From: CAWFKS01 sp963816435
Lineage (GTDB): Bacteria > Pseudomonadota > Alphaproteobacteria > Rhizobiales > Rhizobiaceae
Assembly (NCBI GenBank): GCA_963816435.1
Contig: CAWFKS010000010.1
Coordinates: 124,001-188,000 of the forward strand
Reading direction: 5' to 3'
Length of the DNA stretch: 64,000 nt
The position numbers and the translations under genes were made by a program. The first letter of the stretch is position 1; the number at the start of each line of letters is the position of its first letter. A model generated the notes under the pieces. The model made no database searches. It worked only from the letters and a program-made list of their open reading frames with translations, and was not told the origin of the DNA. Positions 1 through 10,437 of this stretch are shown here, in pieces.

Positions 1-57
1 CGGGCTGTTGCCGTCGCGGCCGCCGGGGCGCTGCGCGTCGTCCTTCTTGTCGAGCAT
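1..57 (-). CDS. 5' end of an unidentified gene leaving the left edge
   Basis: A minus-strand reading frame begins at an ATG (complement of 55-57) and runs off the window after 19 codons. The visible residues are hydrophilic (MLDKKDDAQRPGGRDGNSP). A GGAGG-like ribosome binding site lies about 10 nt upstream of this ATG. Too little is present to name a family. It is divergent from the aquaporin gene. Confidence 0.35.
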   Translation of the reverse strand, partial: MLDKKDDAQRPGGRDGNSP

Positions 58-310
58 GGTGCTGGTCGTTTCCTCCGTGCGGCCTCTTGCGGGCGCATCG
101 CCTGTGATGAAGCGTCAGGGGGTAAGCCTATACCTTCGTCGAGTAAAGCGGGAAGGGGGCGACGGTTCGGGGCGGACGGGCCACGGGATGCCAACCCGCT
201 TTCGCGCGACGGACCGTGGACGGCGCGGTCGCCGGCGTGCATGCTCGCGTTTCGACGGGGCAGAGCCGGAGCCGGTTTGCCGGTCAAGCCGCCGTGGAGA
301 CGAAACCGAC

Positions 311-1135
311 ATGCAGCAACCGGACACCGCGGCCGATGCGATACCATGGCGGCCGCTGGCCGCCGAGTTCGCCGGAACGGCGCTGCTGCTGCTTGTCGGC
401 CTGTCGGTCGTCATCGCCGATTTCGGCCAGGGCAGCCCGATCCCCGCGCTGCTGCCCGACGCCGGCACGCGGCGTCTCGTCACGGGTTTCCTGTTCGGCA
501 CGACGGGCGCGCTGATCGCGCTGTCGCCGCTCGGCAAGGCCAGCGGCGCGCATCTCAACCCGGTCGTGACCCTCGCCTTCTGGCTGATGGGCCGCATGAA
601 GCTGCGCCACGCCGCCGCCTATCTGGCGTGCCAGTTCGCCGGCGCGGCGGCCGGCTGCGTTCCGCTCCTGGCCTGGGGCGCGACGGGGCGCAGCGTGTCG
701 TTCGGGGCGACGCTGCCGGGCGCCGGCTACGGCCATGCCGGCGCGCTGCTCGGCGAGATCGCGACGACCTTCGCGCTCATCATGGGACTGTTCCTGTTCC
801 TGCGGCACGAGCGGATCCGGCGGTTCACACCGGCCTTATTCCCGCCTCTCTACGCGATCATGGTCTGGCTCGAGGCGCCCGTCTCGGGAACCAGCACCAA
901 CCCCGCCAGAAGTTTCGGTCCGGCCGTCGTCTCCGGTGCATGGGATGGCTGGTGGATATACTGGCTCGGTCCACTCGCAGGCATGCTCGCCGCCGTGGCC
1001 GTCTACAAGCGGGCCGGCCTGGAAAAGCGCATGATCGCGGTCGCGAAGATCTATCATTTCGGCCACGATCCCTACGGGATATTCCACGGCCGGACCCCTA
1101 GAAGGAATTCCGATGAAGGCGCCGTCAGCCGATAG
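311..1135 (+). CDS. MIP family aquaporin / glycerol-channel-like protein
   Basis: Membrane channel of the major intrinsic protein family, expected to pass water or small neutral solutes across the inner membrane. Both half-helix signatures are visible: HLNPVVTLAFW near residue 78, a variant of the first NPA box with V in place of A, and TNPARSFGP near residue 197. About six hydrophobic segments are present, and the protein is 274 residues, normal for the family. The frame is open far upstream, but the ATG at 311 is preferred because the residues before it are arginine-rich and unlike any aquaporin. Its 3' end overlaps the glucoamylase gene by 23 bp, which suggests coupled translation and a shared osmotic or carbon-storage role. 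Whether it passes water or glycerol cannot be told from the sequence. Confidence 0.85.
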   Translation: MQQPDTAADAIPWRPLAAEFAGTALLLLVGLSVVIADFGQGSPIPALLPDAGTRRLVTGFLFGTTGALIALSPLGKASGAHLNPVVTLAFWLMGRMKLRHAAAYLACQFAGAAAGCVPLLAWGATGRSVSFGATLPGAGYGHAGALLGEIATTFALIMGLFLFLRHERIRRFTPALFPPLYAIMVWLEAPVSGTSTNPARSFGPAVVSGAWDGWWIYWLGPLAGMLAAVAVYKRAGLEKRMIAVAKIYHFGHDPYGIFHGRTPRRNSDEGAVSR

Positions 1136-3440
1136 TCCCCGTGCGACCTGGGCGTCGGCCCGCAAGGACATGGTGGGAACGAGCCTCGGCTCGTCGCGGC
1201 TGTGGTTCACGATCGCCGAAGGCATCGTCACCGAGCTCTATTATCCGCGCATCGACATTCCGCAGATCAAGGACCTCGGTTTCATCATCGCCGACGACAA
1301 GGGCTTCTGGGTCGAGCTTCGGCGTCTCGGCAGCTACACGGTTTCGCTCCCCGCGCCGGGGGTGCCGGCGGTCGAGATCGTGCACCGCCATCCGCGCTTC
1401 AATTTCACGCTCGAGATATGCCCCTCGCAGCGCCGCGACGTGTTGCTGATACGCTACCGGCTGGAAGGCGACGAAACGCTGCGTCCCTATGCGCTGCTCG
1501 CCGCGCGGCTGGGAGACGATGCCGAGAACGACATGGCCTGGGCGGACAGGCACAATGGCAGGAGGGTGCTGTGGGCCGAACAGGGCCCCTTCGGCATTGC
1601 GCTGTGCGCAGCCGCAGCCGACGGCTCCGACGCCTGGGGGCGCTGCTCGGTCGGCGAACTGGAGGCCAGCGACGGCTGGCAGGACTTCAACCGCAACGGC
1701 CGCATGACCTGGGAGTACGGCAGCGCCGGGCCCGGCAACGTCACGATGATGGGCGAACTGTCGCGCGAGGGGCGACTCGGCCTCGGGCTGGCCACCAGCA
1801 AGGAAGCCGCGGCAACCCTGGCGCTTTCCGGCCTCATGGACGATTTCTCGGCCGAGTGGGATGCCCAGCGCCTGGCCTGGGAAGACTGGCTCGCCAGGCA
1901 CGGGCGGCCGGCGATCCGCCCCGACATCGACCGGATGCTGGCGATGTCGGCCACGGTACTGAAGATGCACGAGGACCGCACCTATCGCGGCGCGGCCGTC
2001 GCCAGCCTTTCGGTGCCGTGGGGCGATGCCAGCGAAAGCCGCGGCGGCTACCACCTCGTATGGCCGCGCGACCTGGTGGAAACCGCCGGCGCGCTGGTCG
2101 CGCTGGGAGCCCACCACACCGCACGCGACGTGCTGACCTATCTCATCGCCACCCAGCAGGAGGACGGCCATTGGTTTCAGAACCAGTGGCTGGGCGGAAA
2201 GCCGTTCTGGCAGGGCGTGCAACTCGATGAGGCGGCGTTTCCGGTGCTGCTCGCCTCGATGCTGCGCGAGCACGACGCGCTGCATGACATCTCCGTCAAA
2301 GACATGATCCTGCGCGCCCTGACGTTCATCGCGCGGGAGGGCCCGACCACCGACCAGGACCGCTGGGAGGAAGACGCCGGCATCAACACCTTCACGCTCG
2401 CCATCGCCATCGCGGCGCTCGTCGAAGGCAGCAGCTTCCTGGACGGAGAAGCAAGCGCGTTCGCCCTCAAGCTCGCCGACTGCTGGAACGCCTCGATCGA
2501 GCGGTGGGCCTTCGTTCGCGACACGGCGCTCGCCGAACGACTGGGGGTCGCCGGCTACTTCATCCGCACGGTGCCGCTCGACCTGGTGGACGGCAACGGC
2601 CCGCCATCCGAGCCGGTGCTGATCAAGAACCTGGCCCACGATCCCGGCCTGCCGGCACAGTCGCAGGTCTCCACCGACTTCCTGCAACTGGTGCGCTACG
2701 GGCTGCGATCACCTGACGACCCGTGCATCAGCGACAGCGTCAAGGTGGTCGACGCGCTGTTGATGACGCAAACGCCTGGCGGCCCCGTCTGGCACCGCTA
2801 CAACGAAGACGGCTATGGCGAGCATGCCGACGGCAGCGCCTTCGACGGCACCGGCCGCGGCCGCGGCTGGCCGCTGCTGACGGGCGAACGCGGCCACTAC
2901 GCGGTGGCGGCGGGCGAGGACGCGATACCCTACCTGGAAGCGATGATGGCGATGAGCAGCCCGCTGGGACTGCTTCCCGAACAGGTCTGGGACAGCGAGC
3001 CGATCGCCGGGCAGAACCTCTATCCCGGACGGCCGAGCGGCTCGGCGATGCCGCTGGTGTGGGCGCACAGCGAGTTCGTCAAGCTGTGCTACAGCCGCGC
3101 GCTCGGCCATCCGGTCGACCGGCCGGCAGCCACCTGGGCGCGCTACCGGGGAAAACGCCGCGAGATCGACTACGACATCTGGGGTCCGAACGCGCACCCG
3201 CAGCGGCTGAAGGCCGGCAAGACGCTCACCATCGCGCTCAAGGCGCCGGCGCGCGTGCACTGGGGCGTCGATGGCTGGAAGGACGTCCGCGAGGCCGACA
3301 CGCGCGACACCGGCCTCGGCCTGCATGCCGTCGACCTGCCGGTTGAAGCGCTGGCGGCGGGCGCCTCGGTTCAGTTCACCTTCCTGTGGCGCGAGACAGG
3401 CGCCTGGGAAGGGCGGAACTACGAAGTTCTGATCACCTAA
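1113..3440 (+). CDS. Glycoside hydrolase family 15 glucoamylase-like protein
   Basis: Predicted exo-acting glucan 1,4-alpha-glucosidase (775 aa). The N-terminal about 270 residues look like the beta-sandwich domain of bacterial glucoamylases/glucodextranases, and the rest is the (alpha/alpha)6 barrel. Barrel motifs include VWPRDLVETAGAL (about 313), a WEEDAGINTF segment (about 420) carrying the likely catalytic acid, and EQVWDSEPI (about 625) carrying the likely base. There is no signal peptide, so it probably acts on intracellular glucan or maltodextrin. The ATG at 1113 has an AGAAGGAA ribosome site and overlaps the aquaporin stop. An SDR follows 16 bp downstream, compatible with a glucan to glucose to gluconolactone chain (inference). 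Confidence 0.88.
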   Translation: MKAPSADSPRATWASARKDMVGTSLGSSRLWFTIAEGIVTELYYPRIDIPQIKDLGFIIADDKGFWVELRRLGSYTVSLPAPGVPAVEIVHRHPRFNFTLEICPSQRRDVLLIRYRLEGDETLRPYALLAARLGDDAENDMAWADRHNGRRVLWAEQGPFGIALCAAAADGSDAWGRCSVGELEASDGWQDFNRNGRMTWEYGSAGPGNVTMMGELSREGRLGLGLATSKEAAATLALSGLMDDFSAEWDAQRLAWEDWLARHGRPAIRPDIDRMLAMSATVLKMHEDRTYRGAAVASLSVPWGDASESRGGYHLVWPRDLVETAGALVALGAHHTARDVLTYLIATQQEDGHWFQNQWLGGKPFWQGVQLDEAAFPVLLASMLREHDALHDISVKDMILRALTFIAREGPTTDQDRWEEDAGINTFTLAIAIAALVEGSSFLDGEASAFALKLADCWNASIERWAFVRDTALAERLGVAGYFIRTVPLDLVDGNGPPSEPVLIKNLAHDPGLPAQSQVSTDFLQLVRYGLRSPDDPCISDSVKVVDALLMTQTPGGPVWHRYNEDGYGEHADGSAFDGTGRGRGWPLLTGERGHYAVAAGEDAIPYLEAMMAMSSPLGLLPEQVWDSEPIAGQNLYPGRPSGSAMPLVWAHSEFVKLCYSRALGHPVDRPAATWARYRGKRREIDYDIWGPNAHPQRLKAGKTLTIALKAPARVHWGVDGWKDVREADTRDTGLGLHAVDLPVEALAAGASVQFTFLWRETGAWEGRNYEVLIT

Positions 3441-3456
3441 CGATGAGGCAAGGCAG

Positions 3457-4245
3457 ATGATTCCGATCGACCTCAAGGGACGCAAGGCGCTGGTGACGGG
3501 CAGCGATTCCGGGCTGGGCGCGGCGACGCTGATGGCGCTGGCGCAGGCCGGCGCCGACGTCGCCATCACCCACCGCGACGGGCCGGAAGCCGCCGACGCG
3601 CTTGCGGTGGAGGCAAGGCGGCTGGGCGTGCGGGCGGGCGTCGTTCCCCTTGCCGACGTCGCCCGCGAAGCCGACGTCGCGTCCATGTTCCAGTGGATGG
3701 ACAGCGAGTTCGGCGGCATCGACATCCTCGTCAACAATGCCGGCATGGACGGCCGCCGCGCACCGGTCGCCGGGGCCGATCCCGCCGCCTGGCAGCGCGT
3801 CATAGACGTCGATCTCGGCGGCGCCTTCCATTGCTCGCGCCAGGCGGCCGCGCGCATGGTCAAGCAGGGCCGCGGCGTCATCATCAACACGACGTCGGTG
3901 CACGAATTCATTCCGTGGGCGGGGTATTCCGCCTACACGACCGCCAAGGCCGGGCTCAGCATGTTCTCCAAGACGCTGGCCCAGGAGGTCGCGGTCAACG
4001 GCGTTCGCGTCGTGGCGATCGCGCCCGGCGCCATCAGGACGCCCATCAACGCCACCGTCTGGGAAGACCCGAAGGGGCTTGCCGACCTGCAATCGAAAAT
4101 TCCCATGGGACGGATAGGCGAGCCGGAAGAGATCGGCCGCACCATCGCGTTCCTGTGCAGCGACCTGGCCAGCTACATCACCGGCGTGACGCTGGCGGTG
4201 GACGGCGGCATGCTGCTCTACCCGGATTTCAGACACGGCGGCTGA
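3457..4245 (+). CDS. Short-chain dehydrogenase, glucose 1-dehydrogenase-like
   Basis: Classical NAD(P)-dependent SDR of 262 residues. The cofactor motif TGSDSGLG is at about residue 12, the NNAG motif at about 92, and the catalytic YxxxK appears as YTTAK near 160 with an upstream Ser. The C-terminus has the ITGVTLAVDGGM signature. It lies 16 bp after the glucoamylase gene with a short AAGG ribosome site, so it is probably the third gene of that operon. Glucose dehydrogenase is the most likely role from context, but SDR substrate cannot be read from sequence alone. Confidence 0.82.
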   Translation: MIPIDLKGRKALVTGSDSGLGAATLMALAQAGADVAITHRDGPEAADALAVEARRLGVRAGVVPLADVAREADVASMFQWMDSEFGGIDILVNNAGMDGRRAPVAGADPAAWQRVIDVDLGGAFHCSRQAAARMVKQGRGVIINTTSVHEFIPWAGYSAYTTAKAGLSMFSKTLAQEVAVNGVRVVAIAPGAIRTPINATVWEDPKGLADLQSKIPMGRIGEPEEIGRTIAFLCSDLASYITGVTLAVDGGMLLYPDFRHGG

Positions 4246-4290
4246 ACCGCCGCGTCCGGTGCCTCGCGCCCGGCGAGGCCGGTGCGCCCG

Positions 4291-4893
4291 TCAGGCCCGG
4301 TCGGGCCGCACGCGCAGCCCGTCGACGAAGACGTCGAGCAGGCGCATCACCGTCTCCTGCCAGCCCGGCTGGTCGCGCGTGTAGCACATGCCGATCAGCG
4401 CGCGCATGACCTCCTGCGGGGCGATGTCGTCGCGCATCTCGCCGGCCGCCACCGCGCGCTCCATCAGCCCGGCGACGGTCTCGCCGAGTCTCGCGGACGT
4501 CGCGGCCGGGAACGGCTTCGCGCCGCCGGCGGCCGGCGCCAGCGTGGCGAGCATCCCCTTCTTGGTGGCGATCATGCCGACATTGGCATGCAGCCAGCGC
4601 CGAAGCGCCTCCAGCGGCGGCGTCTCGGCCGAAAGCGTCGCGGCGAGCTCGACGAGCTGGTCGACCTCGCGCGTGTAGACGGCCTGGAACAGCGCCTCGC
4701 GCGTCGGGAAATGCCGGTAGAGCGTTCCGATGCCGAGGCCGGCCGCCCGCGCCACCGCCTCGAGGCTGGCGTCGGGGCCGCCGGCGGAGAACACGTCGCG
4801 CGCCGCGACGAGCAGACGCTCGCGGTTCCTGAGCGAATCCGCGCGCGGCTTGCGCCTTGTCTTCGCGCTCTCGTGTTCCAGTTCTTTCGTCAT
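4291..4893 (-). CDS. TetR/AcrR family transcriptional regulator
   Basis: Probable repressor of the divergent aldehyde dehydrogenase operon. The 200-residue protein carries an N-terminal TetR helix-turn-helix (about residues 22-70), with the recognition part LEAVARAAGLGIGTLYRHF, and a helical C-terminal ligand domain. The frame is open much further upstream, but the start at 4893 is chosen because TetR proteins begin close before the helix-turn-helix and upstream residues show no homology. A perfect 17-bp palindrome lies about 70-85 bp upstream of its start, inside the promoter of the divergent operon. Confidence 0.88.
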   Translation of the reverse strand: MTKELEHESAKTRRKPRADSLRNRERLLVAARDVFSAGGPDASLEAVARAAGLGIGTLYRHFPTREALFQAVYTREVDQLVELAATLSAETPPLEALRRWLHANVGMIATKKGMLATLAPAAGGAKPFPAATSARLGETVAGLMERAVAAGEMRDDIAPQEVMRALIGMCYTRDQPGWQETVMRLLDVFVDGLRVRPDRA

Positions 4894-4953
4894 CCCCTGT
4901 CGCGTGCCTGAACTGTTCGTCTGCCCGAAATCTCGCCCGTCCCGAATTTTGGC

Positions 4954-4982
4954 TTGCAAAACGGAGGCATCCTCCGTATAAC
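4954..4982 (+). promoter_or_regulatory. Promoter with TetR-type palindromic operator for the aldehyde dehydrogenase operon
   Basis: A sigma70-like promoter can be read directly: TTGCAA (4954-4959), a 17-bp spacer, then TATAAC (4977-4982). The spacer holds the perfect inverted repeat ACGGAGG-CAT-CCTCCGT (4961-4977). An operator between the -35 and -10 boxes would let the divergent TetR protein block RNA polymerase. Transcription would start near 4990, leaving a leader of about 140 nt before the iron-sulfur subunit gene. Confidence 0.7.
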
Positions 4983-5131
4983 ATGGACAGGCGCCGATGC
5001 CGAGTTTTCCGCGATGCGATTTCGGTTTTTGCATCGTGACACGGCGCCCCCGTCCCCGCAAAGGCCTCGCGCTCGACGCGCCGCGGCCGCAACGCAGCCA
5101 GACATCCGGATTACCATAGATGGGAGCCGAC

Positions 5132-5622
<491 letters not shown>

Positions 5623-5626
<4 letters not shown>

Positions 5627-6681
5627 ACCTGTTCGACTATGTGCGGGCGACCTCGCTCGACGAGGCGGTCGCCGCAGCCTCCGCGCCGAATGCAGCTTAT
5701 CTCGCCGGCGGCACCAACCTTCTCGACATGATGAAGGTCGGCGCCATGCAGCCCGGCAAGGTGGTCGACATCACCCGCGTGCCGGGGCTCGACCGCATCG
5801 AGGCGCTGCCCGACGGCGGCATGCGCATCGGCGCGATGGTCCGCAATTCCGACCTCGCCCGCGACAAGGCGTTTGCCGCGTCCTATCCGGCAGTGGCCGA
5901 GGCATTGCTGTCGGGCGCGTCGGCGCAATTGCGCAACTCTGCCACGGTCGGCGGAAACCTCGTGCAGCACACGCGCTGCCCGTATTTCCAGGACCCGGCC
6001 AGCGCCTGCAACCGGCGCGATCCCGGCTCCGGCTGCGACGCGATCGGCGGGGTGAACCGCAACCACGCGGTGCTCGGCTGGTCAGAACACTGCATCGCGA
6101 CCCATCCGTCGGATTTCTGCGTGCCGCTGGCCGCCCTCGACGCCAGGGTCGAGATCCACGGGCCGCAGGGGACGCGCGAAGTCGCGCTGGAAGAGTTCCT
6201 GCCGCTGCCCGGCGATGCGCCTCAGCGCGAGACGGTGCTGGAACAGGGCGAGCTGATCACCGCGCTGACGCTGCCGCCGCAGGCGGCCGGCTTCAGCGCC
6301 AATGCGCGCTACCTGAAGGTGCGCGAGCGCACCTCGTTCGCCTTCGCCGTCGTCTCGGCGGCGGCGATGCTGCGCATCGAGAACGGCACGATCCGCGAGG
6401 GCCGGCTGGCGCTCGGCGGCGTCGCGGCGAAGCCGTGGCGGGCCCGCGAGGCCGAGGCGCTGCTTGCCGGCGCCGCACCGGGCGAGGAGGTGTTCGCACG
6501 GGCAGCCGAGGCCGCGCTCGCCGGCGCCGCGCCATCGGGCGACAACGCCTACAAGATCGGGCTCGCCCGGTCGCTGGTGAAGCGGACGCTTCAACAGGCC
6601 GCCGCCGGCACGCCCGAACGCATGCCCGCCCTTCCCGCCTCCGTCTTCAGCTCCAGCACCGGAGTTTCCGCCAATGTCTGA
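5623..6681 (+). CDS. Molybdenum aldehyde dehydrogenase, FAD-binding subunit
   Basis: Medium subunit (352 aa) of the same complex, PaoB/YagS-like. The FAD-binding signature AYLAGGTNLLDMMK is near residue 25, and LRNSATVGGNLVQHTRC near residue 105 fits the family. A run of four cysteines around residues 120-137 (CPYFQDPASACNRRDPGSGC) resembles the extra [4Fe-4S] loop of PaoB-type subunits. The start overlaps the stop of the iron-sulfur gene and the end overlaps the large-subunit gene by 8 bp, so all three are translationally coupled. Confidence 0.92.
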
Positions 6682-8927
6682 CAATGTCGTTTCGCCCACC
6701 GGGCACATGCGCTTCGGCTCCAACAGCGGCCAGCCGATGACCCGCCGCGACGGCGTGCTGAAGGTCACCGGCCAGGCGACCTACGCCGCCGACAACCACC
6801 CCGACAACCTGCTCTACGGCGTCGTTGCGACCAGCGGCATCGCGCGCGGGCGCGTCGCCTCGCTCGACGTGGCGGCGGCGAAGGCGCATCCGGGCGTGGT
6901 CGAGGTGTACACGCCCGACAACGTGCCGAAGCTGGGGCTCGACCCCGACGGCAAGCACGGCATGTTCAGCTTCCGCTTCGAGGCGCTGCAGAACGATCGC
7001 GTCCGCTACGCCAAGCAGCCGATCGCCTTCGTGGTGGCCGAGACACTGGAGGCGGCGAACGAAGGCGCGCGCCTGCTCGCCCCGACCTACGAGGCCGAAC
7101 CCGTGCGGCTCGGCTTCGAGGGCCTGGAAGAATACGATTCGCCCACCGTCGGCTTCGGCAATCCGGGAACGGTGGAGAAGGGCGACATCGCCGCGGGGCA
7201 TGCGGCGGCAGCCAGGCGCATCGAGGCCAAATACGAGACGCCGGACCAGTACCACAACGCCATGGAGCCGCACGCGATGGTCGCGCAGTGGGACGGCGAC
7301 CGCCTGACGCTCGACACGCCCAACCAGGCGATCGTGCTGTCGCGGATGGGCTATGCCGGGTTCTTCGGGATTCCGCCGCAGAACATCCATATCCGCAGCC
7401 CGTTCCTCGGCGGCGGCTTCGGCTCCAAGGCGAACATGACCGGGCCGTACGCGCTGACCATCCTCGCCGCCCGCGAGCTCGGCCGCCCGGTCAAGCTGGC
7501 GCTGTCGCGCGACCAGATGTTCGGGCCGGTCGGCCATCGCGGCGCGACCAGGCAGACGCTGAAGCTCGGCATGGACGCCGACGGGCCACCTGACGGCGCT
7601 CGAACACCGCACGGTGTCGGCGACCAGCAGCTTCGACGATTTCCTCGAGCCGGCGGCGGCGGCGTCGAACAATCTCTACGCCACCGGAGCGCTTGCGACC
7701 GGCCACAAGGGCGTGCGCAACGACGTCGGCACGCCCGGCCCGATGCGTGCGCCGGGCGAGGCTTCCGGTTCGGCAGCGCTCGAAAGCGCCATGGACGAGG
7801 CTGCCTATGCCTGCGGCATCGACCCGCTGGAATTCCGCCTGCTGAACTATGCCGAGACCGACCCGGCGACGGGGCGGCCCTACTCCGCCAAGGAGCTGCG
7901 CGAATGCTACCGCCAGGCCGCCGAGCGCTTCGGCTGGCAAGGCCGGCCGCTGGAGCCCGGGCAGATGCGCGACGAGGCCGGGCATCTGGTCGGCTGGGGC
8001 ATGGGGACGGCGCTGTTCCACGCGCCGATGTTCCAGGCCGAGGCACGCGCCACGTTGCGCGCCGACGGCACGGCGCTGGTGGAAACCGCCGCCGCCGACA
8101 TGGGCCAGGGCGCGTGGACCGCACTGCTCCAGATCGCCGCGGACTCGCTGGGGCTCGACGCCGACAAGGTCGAGTTCCGCGCCGGCGATTCCGAACTGCC
8201 GGACGGCGGCGTGGCCGGCGGATCGGGCCACACGGCGACCGCCGGCGGGGCGCTCGCCAGCGCCGGCGACGACGTCATCGCGAAGCTCGCAGATCTCGCG
8301 GTCAACGATCCCGCCTCGCCGCTGTTCGGCGCCGGCAATGCCGGCATCGAGGCCCGCGAGGGGCGGCTCTATCACGGCGGCGACGAGACGCGCAGCGAAA
8401 GCTATGCCGAGATCATGGCCCGGGCCGGCCTGTCGAAGCTGGAAGGCAGCGGCAAGAGCCACCGCGACCCGGCCCACGCCCAGGACAGAGCCATGTTTTC
8501 GCACGGCGCGGTGTTCGCCGAGGTGAAGGTGGACCCGGATCTCGGACAGATGCGGGTGAGCCGCCTCGTCGGCGCCTTCGCGGCCGGCCGCATCATCAAC
8601 CCCAAGCTGGCGACCAGCCAGCTGGAGGGCGGCATGATCTGGGGCCTGTCCTTCGCGCTGCACGAGGAGGCGATCCACGATCCGCGAACCGGGCGGCCGG
8701 TCAACGGCGACTTCGCCGGCTACCACGTGCCGGTGCATGCCGACATTCCGGCGATGGACGTGATCCTGGTGGACGAGCACGACCCCTACGTCAACGCGCT
8801 CGGCATCAAGGGCGTCGGCGAGATCGGCATCACCGGCACGGTCGGGGCGATCGCCAACGCGATCTGGCATGCGACCGGAAAGCGGGTGCGCCGCTTCCCG
8901 ATCCGCATCGACGACCTCGTCGGCTGA
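6674..8927 (+). CDS. Molybdenum aldehyde dehydrogenase, molybdopterin subunit (frameshifted)
   Basis: Large catalytic subunit, PaoC/YagR-like, which binds the molybdenum cofactor and oxidises aldehydes to acids. Visible motifs are FLGGGFGSKAN near residue 240, GPMRAPGEASG, a GQGAW segment, and the C-terminal KGVGEIGITG loop holding the expected catalytic Glu. As printed, the frame breaks at a GGG run (7583-7585). Removing one G joins the 5' frame to an ORF from about 7590 to 8927 and gives a colinear protein of about 750 residues. The untouched codon pattern after the break argues for a sequence error or a very recent mutation. As it stands it would be scored a pseudogene. Confidence 0.85.
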
Positions 8928-8933
8928 ACGGGC

Positions 8934-8955
8934 CGGCCCGGCAAAGGCCGGGCCG
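8934..8955. terminator. GC hairpin between convergent genes
   Basis: A perfect stem, CGGCCCGGC pairing with GCCGGGCCG around an AAAG loop, sits in the 33-bp gap between the aldehyde dehydrogenase operon and the convergent MFS gene. There is no T-run on either side, so it is a weak candidate for a bidirectional terminator or an RNA-stabilising hairpin. Confidence 0.4.
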
Positions 8956-8960
8956 CCGCA

Positions 8961-10232
8961 TCAGCCCCGGCGCTGCACCTCGTCGAGGCCGAGGGCCAGC
9001 AGCGCGCCGAGCACCGACATGGCCGAAAACAGCAAGAGAACGACCGCCGGGCCGAAGCGGTCGGCGATGACGCCGAACAGGCCCGCCGCCAGGAGAGCGA
9101 TCCCGACGAGCGTGTTGGAGAGCGCGGTGTAGCGCGCCCTCAACGTGTCCTTCGCCATGTCGGTGAGGTGCAGCTTGCGCCCCTGCCGCACGCCCTCGTA
9201 GGCGGTGCGCGCGACGAAAACGGCGGCGGTGGCGCCGAAGACGCCGCCGATCCCTCCGGTCATCAGGCCGGCGACGCCGAGCACGAGGAAAAGGGCGCCG
9301 CCGATCAGCCCGGCCGCCACGAGCGTCTTGCGGCTCGAGGCGTCCGAGAGCCGCCCCCACACATAGGAGGCGAGCACCGATGCGGCGGTCGAGGCCATGA
9401 CCAGCGGGCCGAGCTGGTCCAGCGCCGAGCGCTTCTCGGCCGTCGAGATCATGACGATGAACGGCGTCGCCAACGCGGTCGCGGCAAGCGCGATGCGCGA
9501 GGCGACGAACAGGCGCAGCTGCGGATCGTCGCGGATCGGGGCGACGAGCGCGCGCCAGCTGTCGCGGCCGTCACCGGCAGCCTCGGCCTCCGGCTCGCGC
9601 AGCGCCAGGAAGGTTGCCGCGCCGGCGAGGAAGGCAAGGCCGGCGGCAGCCACGATGAAGGCTATCGAGCGCGCCGCACCGGTGAAGACGCCGACCGCCA
9701 TCGCCGCGCCGACGGCGAAGGCGACGGCCGATGCCGCACTGGCGGCGAAGCCGCTCACCGCGCCGCGCCTTTGCCTGCCGATGGTGTGGGCCAGCGCGTC
9801 CTTGTAGCTGATCGAGGCTGCCGCGCGGCCGACAGCGAAGACGGCGAGCAGGGCCAGCACCGTCCAGCCGGCCGCACTCCCCGTGAAAAGCAACGCGACG
9901 GCGGCAATGGCGAGCGCCGACAGCCCCTGGACGGCTGCGCCGGCGGCCCAGAACCGCTTGCGCAGCCGGTTCTTCTCGACCAGCCGCGCCATGGCGAGTT
10001 GCGGCAGCAGCGCACCCGCCTCGCGCACCGGCACGAGCAGGCCGATCAGCGCACCCGGCGCGCCGAGCGCTGAAAGCAGCCACGTGAGCACCAGCTTCGG
10101 ATCGATCAGCGCGTCGCCCGTCTTGGTGAGGGCAAGCGAGACGACGTGGACGGCGCCATTGCGCGCCTCGCCCTTCTCCAGTTCGTCGGCCTGCGCCCCG
10201 GTCAGCCAGCCGAAGGCGGTCTCAAGCGCCAT
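8961..10232 (-). CDS. Major facilitator superfamily transporter
   Basis: Inner-membrane permease of 423 residues with about 12 hydrophobic segments. Between segments 2 and 3 it has a basic loop (ARLVEKNRLRKRFW), and a second WGRLSDASSRK loop follows in the middle, both typical of MFS loops. Substrate cannot be assigned. It is convergent with the aldehyde dehydrogenase operon and divergent from the secreted-protein/ECF operon, so it may be monocistronic. Confidence 0.82.
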   Translation of the reverse strand: MALETAFGWLTGAQADELEKGEARNGAVHVVSLALTKTGDALIDPKLVLTWLLSALGAPGALIGLLVPVREAGALLPQLAMARLVEKNRLRKRFWAAGAAVQGLSALAIAAVALLFTGSAAGWTVLALLAVFAVGRAAASISYKDALAHTIGRQRRGAVSGFAASAASAVAFAVGAAMAVGVFTGAARSIAFIVAAAGLAFLAGAATFLALREPEAEAAGDGRDSWRALVAPIRDDPQLRLFVASRIALAATALATPFIVMISTAEKRSALDQLGPLVMASTAASVLASYVWGRLSDASSRKTLVAAGLIGGALFLVLGVAGLMTGGIGGVFGATAAVFVARTAYEGVRQGRKLHLTDMAKDTLRARYTALSNTLVGIALLAAGLFGVIADRFGPAVVLLLFSAMSVLGALLALGLDEVQRRG

Positions 10233-10437
10233 GCGTCCGCTCCCGGCGAGCCGATCGCGCTCGCCTGTTCTTCGGGTTCATTGTCGATCTTTCTCCCGAT
10301 CAGGAACCTGTGTCGCGGCCCGTGTTCGGCAAGCCTGCATGAATTATTGCGGGGCGGCGGGAATAAAGCCCGCGCATCGGTGTTGACGGCATCGGGAGGA
10401 CGAACGGTCCGACCCGCAAACCCGAAAGGAACGACCG

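Noticed and set aside
6674..9070. Taking the long printed frame of the molybdopterin subunit at face value
   Set aside because: After about 7585 it encodes arginine/proline-rich nonsense, while the true continuation with all motifs lies in the next frame to 8927.
10303..10326. GGAAC ... TT sequence before the secreted-protein/ECF operon, like an EcfG promoter
   Set aside because: The spacing is 17 nt, not 18-19, and no other support is visible.
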